From an uncultured Clostridia bacterium (GTDB lineage: Bacteria > Bacillota > Clostridia > UBA1381), in contig CAJOPD010000092.1 of NCBI GenBank assembly GCA_905236685.1, positions 1 through 24,847 of the forward strand: a stretch of 24,847 nucleotides of DNA. The letters run 5' to 3'. This document shows positions 1 through 8,210 of this stretch, one piece after another. Position 1 is the stretch's first letter, and the number at the start of each line of letters is the position of its first letter. The notes under the pieces are model-generated. The model did not search any database, was not told the origin of the DNA, and worked only from the letters and a program-made list of their open reading frames with translations. The position numbers and the translations under genes were made by a program.

Positions 1-1
1 C

Positions 2-916
2 TTTTTGGCGGCTGAAAAAATCTTAAAGGAGGATATTGCTAACCTTATTATTATAGGCACCCCTGAGGAAATTGAAGAAAATTCAAAGGGACTGGATATT
101 TCAAAAGCAAAAATAGTAAATCCCTTCACATACGAAAAGACGGAGGAATACCTCAATTTATTTGTAGAATTAAGAAAAGCAAAGGGCTTGACATATGAAC
201 AGGCAAAAGAGCAGGCGCTCGGCGATTATATGTATTATGCGTGCCTTATGGTAAAGGCAGGGGACGCGGACGGCGTTGTATCGGGTGCGTGCCACTCAAC
301 CGCAAATACACTGAGGCCAAGCCTTCAAATCATAAAGACCAAGCCGGGCGTAGCGCTTGTTTCGGCGTTTTTCCTTATTGTTGTGCCCGACTGCGAATAC
401 GGCGCAAACGGAACATTTATCTTTGCCGACAGCGGTTTGGAGCAGAACCCCACGCCCGAAAAGCTTGCGGCAATAGCAGGCTGTTCGGCGGAATCCTTTG
501 AGCTTTTGGCGGAAAAGGAGGCATATGTTGCAATGCTTTCGCACTCGACAAAGGGCAGTGCAAAGCACGCAGATGTTGATAAGGTTTTGGAGGCGACAAA
601 AATCGCAAAGGAGCAGTTCCCTAATGTTAAGCTTGACGGAGAATTGCAGCTTGATGCGGCAATCGTTCCGAGTGTCGCAAGTTCAAAAGCGGCGGGCTCA
701 GAGGTCGCAGGAAAAGCAAATGTTTTGGTTTTCCCCGATTTAGATGCGGGAAATATAGGCTATAAGCTTGTTCAGAGGCTTGCAAAGGCAGAGGCATACG
801 GACCTATAACACAAGGTATCGCTATGCCGATAAACGACCTGTCGCGCGGCTGCTCGGCAGAGGATATAGTCGGAGTTGTTGCAATAACCTGTGTTCAGGC
901 GCAGGCAAATAAATAG
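2..916 (+). CDS. pta: Phosphate acetyltransferase, 5' end cut off by window
   Basis: Interconverts acetyl-CoA plus phosphate and acetyl-phosphate plus CoA in the cytoplasm; with the next gene it makes ATP and acetate. The reading frame is open to the left edge, and 304 residues are visible. Family members are about 330 residues, so roughly the first 25-30 are missing; the TTG at position 5 is not a credible start because it falls inside the conserved 'AAEKIL' helix. Family landmarks include 'DGVVSGACHSTANTLRPSLQ', 'FIFADSGLEQNPTPEKLA' and 'GELQLDAAIVP', and the C-terminal part ends in the usual 'NDLSRGCSAEDIVG' stretch. ackA follows after 12 bases with its own ribosome binding site, so the two are almost certainly co-transcribed. 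The family is clear; only the N-terminus is unseen. Confidence 0.95.
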   Translation, partial: FLAAEKILKEDIANLIIIGTPEEIEENSKGLDISKAKIVNPFTYEKTEEYLNLFVELRKAKGLTYEQAKEQALGDYMYYACLMVKAGDADGVVSGACHSTANTLRPSLQIIKTKPGVALVSAFFLIVVPDCEYGANGTFIFADSGLEQNPTPEKLAAIAGCSAESFELLAEKEAYVAMLSHSTKGSAKHADVDKVLEATKIAKEQFPNVKLDGELQLDAAIVPSVASSKAAGSEVAGKANVLVFPDLDAGNIGYKLVQRLAKAEAYGPITQGIAMPINDLSRGCSAEDIVGVVAITCVQAQANK

Positions 917-928
917 GAGGAAACCGAT

Positions 929-2122
929 ATGAAAATTTTAGTAATAAATGCTGGGAGCTCATCACTTAAATATCAGCTTATCGATATGGAAAACTGTGAA
1001 GTCATTGCAAAAGGACTTTGCGAAAGAATAGGTATTGACGGCTCAAATTTAAAGCATAAAAATCTTGAAAAGGGTACCGAAACGGTTTTTGAAAAACCGA
1101 TGAAAGACCATAGGGACGCAATAAAGATGGTAATTGATGCGCTTGTAAGCGCAGAATGCGGCGTTATTTCGTCTATGGACGAAATCAGCGGTGTCGGTCA
1201 CAGAATTGTGCACGGCGGCGAAAACTTTGCAGACTCCTGCATAATAACAGAAGATGTTATGAAGGCAATTAAAGATTGTATTCCGCTTGCGCCGCTGCAC
1301 AACCCTGCAAATATTGTAGGCTATGAGGCGTGCAAGGCGCTTATGCCGAATGTTCCGCAGGTGGCGGTTTTTGATACGGCTTTTCACCAGACAATGCCGA
1401 AAAAAGCGTATATGTACGCAATCCCTTATGAACTTTACGAGAAAAATAAGATAAGAAAATACGGTTTCCACGGAACAAGCCATAAATTTGTTTCAAAAGA
1501 AGCCGAGGAGATGATGGGAAGGAAGGATTTAAAGCTTGTAACCTGTCATCTGGGTAATGGCTCGTCAGTTTCCGCCGTTAAAAACGGTAAATGCGTGGAT
1601 ACATCTATGGGATTTACCCCGCTTGACGGCGTAATAATGGGCACAAGAAGCGGTTCTATTGACCCTGCGGTTGTAACCTACCTTATAAATAACTGCGGAA
1701 TGACTGCACAAGAGGTTGATTCAATGCTCAATAAAAAGTCGGGCGTTTTGGGCGTTTCAGGATATTCAAGCGATTTCAGAGATTTGACAAACGCGGCAAA
1801 CGAAGGAAATGAAAGAGCGGAATTGGCTGTTGATATGTTCTATTACAGCGTTAAAAAGCTGATAGGCACATATGCTGCCGCAATGGGCGGAATTGATGCG
1901 CTTGTATTTACGGGCGGAATAGGCGAAAATGATGCGGCATACCGTCTTGCAATCACCGAAGGTCTTGAATTTATGGGCATTAAAATTGATAAGGAAAAAA
2001 ATAATGTCCGCGGCAAAAAAAGAGATGTTTCGGCGGACGGCACAACGGTGCGCACGCTTGTAATACCGACAAATGAAGAGCTTATGATAGCGCTTGACAC
2101 AAAGAGATTGATTGAAAAATAA
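929..2122 (+). CDS. ackA: Acetate kinase
   Basis: Transfers the phosphoryl group of acetyl-phosphate to ADP, giving acetate and ATP: the substrate-level phosphorylation step of acetate fermentation. The 397-residue length is normal. It opens with the family signature 'VINAGSSSLKYQL' (about residues 4-16) and carries 'GHRIVHGG', 'FDTAFHQTMP', 'YGFHGTSHKFVS', 'HLGNGSSVSAV' and, near the C-terminus, 'FTGGIGEN', the ASKHA-fold nucleotide and substrate motifs. The ATG at 929 is preceded by GGAGG at good spacing and lies 12 bases after pta, making a pta-ackA pair. No terminator is evident after it. Nothing unusual was seen. Confidence 0.97.
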   Translation: MKILVINAGSSSLKYQLIDMENCEVIAKGLCERIGIDGSNLKHKNLEKGTETVFEKPMKDHRDAIKMVIDALVSAECGVISSMDEISGVGHRIVHGGENFADSCIITEDVMKAIKDCIPLAPLHNPANIVGYEACKALMPNVPQVAVFDTAFHQTMPKKAYMYAIPYELYEKNKIRKYGFHGTSHKFVSKEAEEMMGRKDLKLVTCHLGNGSSVSAVKNGKCVDTSMGFTPLDGVIMGTRSGSIDPAVVTYLINNCGMTAQEVDSMLNKKSGVLGVSGYSSDFRDLTNAANEGNERAELAVDMFYYSVKKLIGTYAAAMGGIDALVFTGGIGENDAAYRLAITEGLEFMGIKIDKEKNNVRGKKRDVSADGTTVRTLVIPTNEELMIALDTKRLIEK

Positions 2123-2233
2123 AAAGAATGTAATCAGGATAAACAACATTGTATTATAGCATAATATCTTGTCGGCGGCGGAGCCGGCAAAACTATAAAA
2201 TTGCCGTTTAAAGCGGCGGAATGGAGAGTTACA

Positions 2234-4306
2234 ATGGGCGATTACAAAATGGAAAACATCAGAAATATTGCGGTTATGGGACACGGCAAGTGCGGAAAGA
2301 GTTCACTTGTTGAGGCTATGCTTTTTAACTGCGGAGCCGTAAACCGCTTGGGAAAGAGTATGGACGGAACTCTCGTTTCCGACTTTGACACCGAAGAAGT
2401 AAAAAGACAGATGTCCATATCTACAACGGTTGAGCCGATAGAATGGAAGGATAACAAGCTGAATATGCTTGATACTCCCGGATATTTTGACTTTGTCGGC
2501 GAGGTTAAAGAGGGAATGAGAGCGGCGGATTCCGCACTTATCGTATTAAGCGGAAGAAGCGGGGTTTCGGTAGGCACGGAGCAGGCGTTTAAGTTTGCAA
2601 AGCAAAAAGGCTCGCCGATTATGTTCTTTGTGAACAAGATTGATGACCAAAGGGCAAATTATCAGAAAACGCTTGAAGAAATGAAGGAAAAATTCGGCAA
2701 AGCTATTACGCCTTTTGTATATCCGATAAAGGAAGGCGAGGAATTTAAAGGATTTGTCGATATTGTCGATATGACGGCGCGCCGTTATGAAGGTCAGGAC
2801 AGAGTTGACATACCCGTTCCAGAAGGTATGGCTGAGGTTATAGCACCGCTCCGTGATATGATTATGGAAGCTGTTGCCGAAACAGATGACGCACTTATGA
2901 ATAAGTATTTTAACGGCGAGGAGTTCACCTTTGACGAGATTAAAAAGGCTATCAGAAAGGGCGTTAAGGACGGCGAAATATATCCTGTTTACTGCGGCTC
3001 GGGTGCTACAAATATAGGCGTAAGAAGCCTTATGGACGGTATGGCAAAATACCTGCCCGCACCTAATGAAATCAGCGAAATCGCACATAATGCGGTATCG
3101 GGAGAGCCTTGCGAGGTTGTTCAAGATGTCAAGGATACAACATCTGCAATCGTATTCAAGACGGTTGCGGACCCGTATGTAGGCAAAATGTCATTTTTCA
3201 GGGTTTATTCGGGAAGCGTAAAGGCGGACAGCACACTGTTTAATGCCAATAAATCGGAAAAAGAGCGTATCGGAAAGCTCTATACCGTATGCGGAAAGAA
3301 GCAGACAGAGGTAAAGGTAGTAAATGCCGGCGATATAGGCGTAATTACCAAGCTTGAAAATACCGCAACGGGAGATACCCTTTGCGATGAAGGCAAGAAT
3401 ATCATACTTACAGGCATAGAATTTCCGCTGCCCACTCTTTCAATGGCTGTTGAAGCAGTCAAAAAGGGTGACGAGGAAAAGATAGTTTCGGGACTTTCAA
3501 AGCTTGCAGAGGAAGACTTGACATTTAATGTAAGCAATAATTCCGAAACAAAGGAAACGCTTATAAACGGACAGGGCGACCAGCATATAGATGTTCTTGT
3601 AAATAAACTCAGCGCAAAATACGGCGTTGAAGTTAAGCTGAATGCACCGACAGTTCCTTACAGAGAGACTATACGCTCAAAGGTTAAGGTTGAAGGAAAG
3701 CATAAAAAGCAATCGGGCGGTCACGGACAGTACGGACATGTTTGGATTGAGTTTGAGCCGGGCATTACAGAGGAAATGACCTTTGAGGAAAAGGTATTTG
3801 GCGGCAGCGTGCCGAAAAACTATTTCCCTGCGGTTGAAAAGGGACTTCGCGATGCTTGTCTGCACGGCGTTTTGGCGGGCTATCCCGTTGTAAACTTAAA
3901 AGCAACGCTTGTTGACGGCTCATATCACCCGGTTGATTCCTCCGAAATGGCGTTTAAGACGGCGGCGCAAATCGCATATAAAGAAGGCTTAAAGCAGGCA
4001 AACCCTGTGATTTTGGAGCCTATCGGATACTTAAAAACATATATACCCGAAAGCATAATGGGTGATATTATCGGCGATATAAACAAAAGAAGAGGCAAGA
4101 TTATGGGTATGGGCGAAAGCGAAAAGGAAGGTCTTAATCTTGTTGAAGCAGAGGTGCCGATGTCCGAGATGTTCAAGTATTCGACAGACCTGCGCTCGAT
4201 GAGCCAGGGCAGAGGTGTTTTCGAGTTTGAATTTGTAAGATACGATGTAGCGCCTCAGAATGTTGCCGATAAGGTTATTGCCGATGCACAAAATCGAATT
4301 CAGTAA
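2234..4306 (+). CDS. Elongation factor G-like GTPase (FusA2 type)
   Basis: A 690-residue translational GTPase with EF-G architecture: G domain, domain II, then domains III-V (for example 'KQSGGHGQYGHVWIEFEP' in domain IV). G1 is GHGKCGKS (residues 16-23), G3 is DTPGYFDF (80-87) and G4 is NKID (134-137). Canonical EF-G has His after DTPG; here residue 84 is Tyr (TAT at 2483-2485). To my knowledge this is typical of the EF-G-like paralogues of Firmicutes rather than of the housekeeping translocase, which normally sits with rpsL-rpsG-tuf. I chose ATG 2234, which has GGAGAG 5 bases upstream; an upstream TTG at 2201 is in frame but has no such site. Role unproven: translocation, ribosome rescue or ribosome protection are all possible. 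Confidence 0.85.
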   Translation: MGDYKMENIRNIAVMGHGKCGKSSLVEAMLFNCGAVNRLGKSMDGTLVSDFDTEEVKRQMSISTTVEPIEWKDNKLNMLDTPGYFDFVGEVKEGMRAADSALIVLSGRSGVSVGTEQAFKFAKQKGSPIMFFVNKIDDQRANYQKTLEEMKEKFGKAITPFVYPIKEGEEFKGFVDIVDMTARRYEGQDRVDIPVPEGMAEVIAPLRDMIMEAVAETDDALMNKYFNGEEFTFDEIKKAIRKGVKDGEIYPVYCGSGATNIGVRSLMDGMAKYLPAPNEISEIAHNAVSGEPCEVVQDVKDTTSAIVFKTVADPYVGKMSFFRVYSGSVKADSTLFNANKSEKERIGKLYTVCGKKQTEVKVVNAGDIGVITKLENTATGDTLCDEGKNIILTGIEFPLPTLSMAVEAVKKGDEEKIVSGLSKLAEEDLTFNVSNNSETKETLINGQGDQHIDVLVNKLSAKYGVEVKLNAPTVPYRETIRSKVKVEGKHKKQSGGHGQYGHVWIEFEPGITEEMTFEEKVFGGSVPKNYFPAVEKGLRDACLHGVLAGYPVVNLKATLVDGSYHPVDSSEMAFKTAAQIAYKEGLKQANPVILEPIGYLKTYIPESIMGDIIGDINKRRGKIMGMGESEKEGLNLVEAEVPMSEMFKYSTDLRSMSQGRGVFEFEFVRYDVAPQNVADKVIADAQNRIQ

Positions 4307-4439
4307 AAATATGTTTGATTTTGGACATTGTGACTAAATTATTCTGTGATTTTTGTTAAAATGAGGTATTAAAAAAACAAATACTATGTGTTAAAATTAC
4401 TTAGAATAATAACATAATTGTGGAAGCGAGGAATTTTTG

Positions 4440-5552
4440 ATGGCTGATTTACAATTGAAGCACATATGTAAAACTTATTCGGGAGGCGTAGTTGCAGTAG
4501 ATGATTTCTGTCTTGATATTGAAGATAAGGAATTTATCGTATTAGTAGGTCCTTCGGGCTGCGGAAAGTCAACAACGCTCCGTATGATTGCGGGTCTTGA
4601 AGAAATAACGGACGGTGAGCTTTATATAGGCGGAAGGCTTGTTAATGATGTAGCGCCTAAGGATAGAGATATTGCTATGGTTTTCCAAAACTATGCACTC
4701 TATCCGCATATGACGGTGTTCGATAATATGGCATTTGCTTTAAAGCTCAGAAAAACTCCTAAGGCGGAGATAAACGAGCGCGTTCACGAGGCTGCAAAGA
4801 TACTTGATATTGAACATTTGCTTGACAGAAAGCCTAAGGCTTTGTCGGGCGGTCAAAGACAGCGTGTTGCACTCGGCCGTGCTATTGTCCGTAATCCTAA
4901 GGTGTTCTTAATGGACGAACCTTTGTCAAACCTTGACGCAAAGTTAAGAGTTGCGATGAGAACAGAGATAAATAAGCTTCATAAAAAGCTGGAAACAACA
5001 TTTATCTATGTAACTCACGACCAGACCGAAGCTATGACAATGGGTACAAGAATTGTTGTTATGAAGGACGGTGTAGTTCAGCAGGTAGACTCGCCTATGA
5101 ACCTTTACAATAAGCCTTGCAATATGTTTGTTGCCGGCTTTATCGGAAGTCCGCAGATGAACTTTGTTGATGCAGTTCTCAATAAGAAAGATGACGGTGT
5201 TTATCTCGAATTTGGTGAAGAAAGCGTTAAACTTCCTGAGGGTAAGGCATCAAATCCCGCACTTAAAGAGTATTTCGGAAAGACGGTTGTTTTGGGTATC
5301 AGACCTGAGGATTTTCACGACGAGGAAAGCTTTATAGCCTCTGCCGAAAATGCAGTAGTTTCCGCATATGTTGATGTTACCGAAATGATGGGCGCTGAAT
5401 ACTACTTGTACTTAAAGATTGCAGGTAAGATGTTTACCGCAAGAGTAAATCAAAGAACAACAGCTAAAATGGGCGACACAATCAAAATTGCTCTTGATAC
5501 TAACAAAATCCATATCTTTGATAAGGAAACAGAAAAAACAATCACAAACTAA
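4440..5552 (+). CDS. ABC transporter ATPase, multi-sugar type (MsmK/UgpC/MalK family)
   Basis: Cytoplasmic nucleotide-binding subunit, 370 residues, for a carbohydrate ABC importer. Walker A GPSGCGKST is at 37-45, the Q-loop 'VFQNYALYPH' at 81-90, the signature LSGGQ at 135-139, Walker B 'VFLMDEP' at 155-161 and the switch His in 'VTHDQTEA' at 193. Residues from about 235 form the C-terminal TOBE/OB region ('GIRPEDF') typical of MalK-like ATPases and able to bind partners or sugar-dependent regulators. There is no permease or binding protein beside it. This fits the known pattern of one shared ATPase (MsmK, MsiK) energising several sugar importers encoded elsewhere. The ATG at 4440 has GAGGAA upstream; a TTG three bases earlier is less likely. 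A terminator follows directly. Confidence 0.92.
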   Translation: MADLQLKHICKTYSGGVVAVDDFCLDIEDKEFIVLVGPSGCGKSTTLRMIAGLEEITDGELYIGGRLVNDVAPKDRDIAMVFQNYALYPHMTVFDNMAFALKLRKTPKAEINERVHEAAKILDIEHLLDRKPKALSGGQRQRVALGRAIVRNPKVFLMDEPLSNLDAKLRVAMRTEINKLHKKLETTFIYVTHDQTEAMTMGTRIVVMKDGVVQQVDSPMNLYNKPCNMFVAGFIGSPQMNFVDAVLNKKDDGVYLEFGEESVKLPEGKASNPALKEYFGKTVVLGIRPEDFHDEESFIASAENAVVSAYVDVTEMMGAEYYLYLKIAGKMFTARVNQRTTAKMGDTIKIALDTNKIHIFDKETEKTITN

Positions 5553-5578
5553 AAAGAGAACCGCAAGGTTCTCTTTTT
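5551..5578 (+). terminator. Intrinsic terminator of the sugar ATPase gene
   Basis: A perfect 12-bp inverted repeat (AAAAAGAGAACC / GGTTCTCTTTTT) with a GCAA tetraloop and a T-run. It overlaps the stop codon of the ATPase gene and separates it from the radC promoter. Confidence 0.93.
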
Positions 5579-5586
5579 GTGTGCTT

Positions 5587-5615
5587 TTGCAAAAGAGCAA
5601 AAAAACTGCTATAAT
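5587..5615 (+). promoter_or_regulatory. Promoter of radC
   Basis: TTGCAA (5587-5592), a 17-base spacer and TATAAT (5610-5615), immediately downstream of the preceding terminator and about 30 bases before the GTG start. Confidence 0.75.
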
Positions 5616-5646
5616 TCAGCTATAAAACGAAGTTTGGAGTGATACT

Positions 5647-6345
5647 GTGACGGAAGAACATAATGCTTTGCACAAGAAACACAGGCAAAGGCTGAAAGAA
5701 AAATTTTTGGAATTTGGCTTGGACGGCTTGGCGGACCACGAACTCATTGAGCTTTTGCTGTTTTATGCCGTTCCCAGACAAAATACCAATGAAATTGCAC
5801 ATAGACTTATAAATGAATACGGCAGACTTTCCGATATTTTAGAAGCCGATACGGAAAATCTTGTTGAAATAAAGGGTATAAGCGAACATTCGGCGGTGCT
5901 TTTCAAGCTGATACTTGCGTCAATAAACAAGTATATGAACGAGCAAAACGATATAGTCAACGCAATGCTTACTCCCAAAAATATAAATAAGTATATAAAA
6001 AACCTCTTTTACGGTCATACAAACGAGGTCGCGTATATGCTTTTGCTGGATAAGGACTGCGTGGTAAAGAAGATAAAAAAACTGTCCTCGGGAACGGTAA
6101 ATGCGGCGCCGCTCTATCCGAGAGAGGTTGTAAAAATTGCCGTAAATGAGCGCTATCCGTATGTAATGCTTGCGCATAATCACCCTAACGGCAATGCAAT
6201 GCCGTCGCAAAACGATTTAAAGATAACAAAGACGATTGAGCTTGCCCTGAATTTTGTTGCGGTACGGCTGATTGACCATGTAATCGTTTCGGGCGAAAAG
6301 GTAATAAGCCTTGCCAAGAATTTTAAAGTTTTAGAAAAAGAGTAG
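5647..6345 (+). CDS. radC: RadC family JAB1/MPN metalloprotein
   Basis: A 232-residue RadC-like protein. The N-terminal half has a helix-hairpin-helix-like part ('VEIKGISEHSAVLFKL', about 73-88); the C-terminal half is the JAB/MPN domain with 'YPREVVKIAV' and the metal motif HNHPNG...PSQND, giving His177, His179 and Asp190 as zinc ligands. The family was once linked to DNA repair, but this has been withdrawn for Escherichia coli, and its role is unsettled. The GTG start at 5647 is chosen because GGAG lies 7 bases upstream, just after a good promoter. The stop codon is inside a hairpin shared with the convergent noc gene. Confidence 0.9.
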   Translation: MTEEHNALHKKHRQRLKEKFLEFGLDGLADHELIELLLFYAVPRQNTNEIAHRLINEYGRLSDILEADTENLVEIKGISEHSAVLFKLILASINKYMNEQNDIVNAMLTPKNINKYIKNLFYGHTNEVAYMLLLDKDCVVKKIKKLSSGTVNAAPLYPREVVKIAVNERYPYVMLAHNHPNGNAMPSQNDLKITKTIELALNFVAVRLIDHVIVSGEKVISLAKNFKVLEKE

Positions 6346-6366
6346 GCAAAAGCCTACTCATTTTTT
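6340..6366. terminator. Bidirectional terminator shared by radC and noc
   Basis: GAGTAGGC-AAAA-GCCTACTC, with T-runs on both strands (ATTTTTT on plus, TTTTTCT on minus). The radC stop (TAG 6343-6345) and the noc stop (minus-strand TAG, 6354-6356) sit symmetrically in the two arms, so one 8-bp stem ends both genes. Confidence 0.93.
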
Positions 6367-7154
6367 ACCTTTATTATATATTCAACGCCCCAGTCAAATG
6401 AATTTGTCTGCATATCGGCGCTTATTCCGCCTTCCCGCATAACATTCAATGCTCTTTTTATAGTGTTTGTAAAAACGCGCAAATCCTGAAAGCTTTTAAG
6501 TTTAAGAGTCTGAGTTTTTGAGGAATTTGATTTCAGCATTTTTTTTACCAATTCCTCAGTTTCCAAAACATTCAGCTTTTTGTCATTTATCGTGCGCACG
6601 GCAAGTACCTGCGATTCCTCGTCGCTCAAATGCAAAAGCGCCCGTGCGTGCCGCTCGGTAAGCGCATATTCGGTAATGAGCCGCTTTGTTCTCGGATAAA
6701 GCCGTAAAAGCCTTAGCTTGTTTGCTATGGTAGACTGGGATTTTCCGAGCTTTTTTGCGATTTCCTCCTGCGTCATACCCTGATTTCTTATGAGATTTTG
6801 GTAGCTTTCGGCGATTTCAAAAAAGGATAGGTCATCACGCTGTAAATTTTCCAAAAGTGCTAAAAGCGCGGACTTTTTTTCGTCAACATTTAAGATTATT
6901 GCGGGAATTGTGTCAAGTCCTGCATTTTCTGCGGCGCGCCAGCGGCGTTCTCCCGCGACGATTTCGTAACCGTTTTTTGCTTTTCTGACCGTTATGGGCT
7001 GTAAAATGCCGAACTCCTCAATAGATGCGGTAAGCTCTTCAAGACTTATCGTGTCGAAATGCTTTCTCGGCTGTGACGGGTTTGGGAAAACGCGTTCTAT
7101 GGGCAGGCTCACCACCTTCATAGACTCACTTTCTTTTGTTTTAAAAACTTGCAT
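6354..7154 (-). CDS. noc: Noc-type ParB-like nucleoid occlusion protein
   Basis: A 266-residue ParB-family CTPase/DNA-binding protein. The N-terminal ParB/Srx domain starts near 'PNPSQPRKHFD' (24-34), with the CTP-binding GERRWRAA box at 68-75 and ENLQRDDLS at 102-110. The helix-turn-helix is at about 127-150 (GMTQEEIAKKLGKSQSTIAN); 'STIANKLRLL' followed by 'LTERHARALL' is more like Noc than Spo0J/ParB. The position directly downstream of rsmG is the usual place of noc. I chose ATG 7154 because GGAAAG precedes it; a second ATG at 7121 is possible. The segment before the ParB domain is only about 15 residues, shorter than in Bacillus Noc, where the N-terminus is a membrane-binding helix. No parA is nearby. 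Confidence 0.85.
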   Translation of the reverse strand: MQVFKTKESESMKVVSLPIERVFPNPSQPRKHFDTISLEELTASIEEFGILQPITVRKAKNGYEIVAGERRWRAAENAGLDTIPAIILNVDEKKSALLALLENLQRDDLSFFEIAESYQNLIRNQGMTQEEIAKKLGKSQSTIANKLRLLRLYPRTKRLITEYALTERHARALLHLSDEESQVLAVRTINDKKLNVLETEELVKKMLKSNSSKTQTLKLKSFQDLRVFTNTIKRALNVMREGGISADMQTNSFDWGVEYIIKVKNE

Positions 7155-7189
7155 ATTAAAACTTTCCTTTCGTAATTTTATGGAAGGTG

Positions 7190-7276
7190 GTAAGGCAGTC
7201 TTGTTTAGGGGGTAGCATATACATATTTTTTTGTATAAAAGCATATACTTATATTGGTGTTTTCAGACCGCCTTAC
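7190..7276 (-). other. Long inverted repeat in the 5' UTR of noc
   Basis: A 12-base arm at 7265-7276 pairs with one at 7190-7201 with a single mismatch. It encloses about 63 bases that include two copies of AGCATATAC (7214-7222 and 7240-7248) and a small TATAC/GTATA hairpin. On the minus strand the outer arm starts where transcription from the predicted noc promoter would begin. There is no T-run after it, so it is not an intrinsic terminator. Function unknown. Confidence 0.5.
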
Positions 7277-7283
7277 TAATTGC

Positions 7284-7311
7284 ATTATAGCATAAAATTA
7301 CGGCGTGAAAA
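7284..7311 (-). promoter_or_regulatory. Probable noc promoter
   Basis: A minus-strand TATAAT (complement of ATTATA 7284-7289) with a weak -35, TTTCAC (complement of 7306-7311), 16 bases away. The -10 is perfect and the -35 poor. It lies between the rsmG terminator and noc, so noc can be transcribed separately from rsmG. Confidence 0.5.
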
Positions 7312-7326
7312 GAAAAATCGTCCGTC

Positions 7327-7362
7327 AAAAAAAGCCGACATTTTCGCTTTGTCGGCTTTTTT
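7327..7362 (-). terminator. Intrinsic terminator of rsmG
   Basis: AAGCCGACA / TGTCGGCTT stem flanked by A7 on the left and T6 on the right, so it can work on both strands. It lies 16 bases past the rsmG stop and cuts rsmG off from noc. Confidence 0.9.
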
Positions 7363-7377
7363 CTATAAATACATCAG

Positions 7378-8076
7378 TTAAATAAGCGGATTTTTTGTCA
7401 CAATCCCCGCTTTTCTGGGGTACTTTAACGGAGTTTGTCGCACTTTTTTTATAATGGCTATACGATGATTTAAGTCGGTTTTTGGTATTTTAACGCAAAA
7501 TGTGGGCTCTATCGCTCCGCCCAGAATGTTTATTGCCTTTTTTGCGCCAGCTAATTCTTTTTCTGCAAGCGGACCTTTTAACGCGAGCAGATATCCGCCA
7601 TTTTTAAGATAGGGAATGGTAAGCTCGGAAAGTACCGCCATATTTGCAACCGCGCGGGAAACTGCGGTGTCAAACTGCCCCCTGTATGTGTGCCCGCCGT
7701 CCTCGGCGCGAGAGTGAACCAAATCGGCGCTTATATCAAGCTCATTTAAAACACATTCCAAAAAGGTTAGACGCTTTTTAAGCGAGTCCAAAAGCGTGAG
7801 CTCAATGTCGGGCTTTAAAATTTTAAGAACAAGCCCGGGAAAGCCTGCGCCCGTTCCCACATCAATAACCTTGCCGGAAACGCGGCCTGTTAAAAGCGTG
7901 CTTGCGCTGTCCAGAAAATGCTTTGTTGCGATACCGAAATCATCTGTTACAGCGGTTAAATTCATTTTTTCATTCCATAATTTGAGCAGCTTTGAGTATT
8001 CCAAAAGCTTTAAAACGGCTGTTTCGGAAGACTTAATGCCAAGCTCCGAAAAGCCCTCTTGCAAAATAGTTTTCAT
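7378..8076 (-). CDS. rsmG: 16S rRNA (guanine527-N7) methyltransferase RsmG
   Basis: SAM-dependent methyltransferase (GidB family) that methylates N7 of G527 in 16S rRNA; loss gives low-level streptomycin resistance in other bacteria. It has 232 residues. Landmarks are 'WNEKMNLTAV' (about 34-43), the SAM-binding 'VIDVGTGAGFPGLVLKI' and 'SRAEDGG' followed by the 'AVSRAVANMAVL' segment. In Bacillus it follows mnmE-mnmG; here those genes are not upstream, only noc is kept downstream. The ATG at 8076 has AAAGGAAA upstream. The tail after 'IIKKVRQTP' is slightly longer than usual. The family call is firm. Confidence 0.95.
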   Translation of the reverse strand: MKTILQEGFSELGIKSSETAVLKLLEYSKLLKLWNEKMNLTAVTDDFGIATKHFLDSASTLLTGRVSGKVIDVGTGAGFPGLVLKILKPDIELTLLDSLKKRLTFLECVLNELDISADLVHSRAEDGGHTYRGQFDTAVSRAVANMAVLSELTIPYLKNGGYLLALKGPLAEKELAGAKKAINILGGAIEPTFCVKIPKTDLNHRIAIIKKVRQTPLKYPRKAGIVTKNPLI

Positions 8077-8105
8077 AGTAAATTTCCTTTTATAAGTATA
8101 TGTCC

Positions 8106-8134
8106 AGTATATAGTAAACTTATAAAATAGTCAA
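8106..8134 (-). promoter_or_regulatory. Promoter of rsmG
   Basis: On the minus strand, TTGACT (complement of 8129-8134), a 17-base spacer and TATACT (complement of 8106-8111), about 30 bases before the rsmG ATG. It is divergent from the riboswitch promoter. Confidence 0.75.
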
Positions 8135-8161
8135 TATTTTAGTAAAAAATGCAAAAAAGTC

Positions 8162-8190
8162 TTGCAAAACGAAAAATACTGTGATATAAT
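8162..8190 (+). promoter_or_regulatory. Promoter of the glycine riboswitch/agcS transcript
   Basis: TTGCAA (8162-8167), a 17-base spacer and a perfect TATAAT (8185-8190). The transcript would begin near 8197, a dozen bases before the aptamer. Confidence 0.85.
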
Positions 8191-8210
8191 GTGCGAAGTT
8201 TTTTAATAAA

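Noticed and set aside
1766..2284. Minus-strand frame of 172 codons over ackA and the following gap
   Set aside because: Antisense to ackA and the start of the EF-G-like gene, with the Cys/Phe/Tyr-rich content typical of shadow frames.
2546..3124. Minus-strand frame of 192 codons over the EF-G-like gene
   Set aside because: Shadow of a well-conserved GTPase; no ribosome binding site and no recognisable domain.
4307..4439. Promoter before the sugar ATPase gene
   Set aside because: Several AT-rich hexamers are present (for example TAAAAT at 4357) but none has a -35 at proper spacing, so I do not call it.
7190..7276. Possible tRNA or transposon end in the noc upstream repeat
   Set aside because: No cloverleaf, anticodon or CCA-like elements; no transposase and no target duplication nearby.
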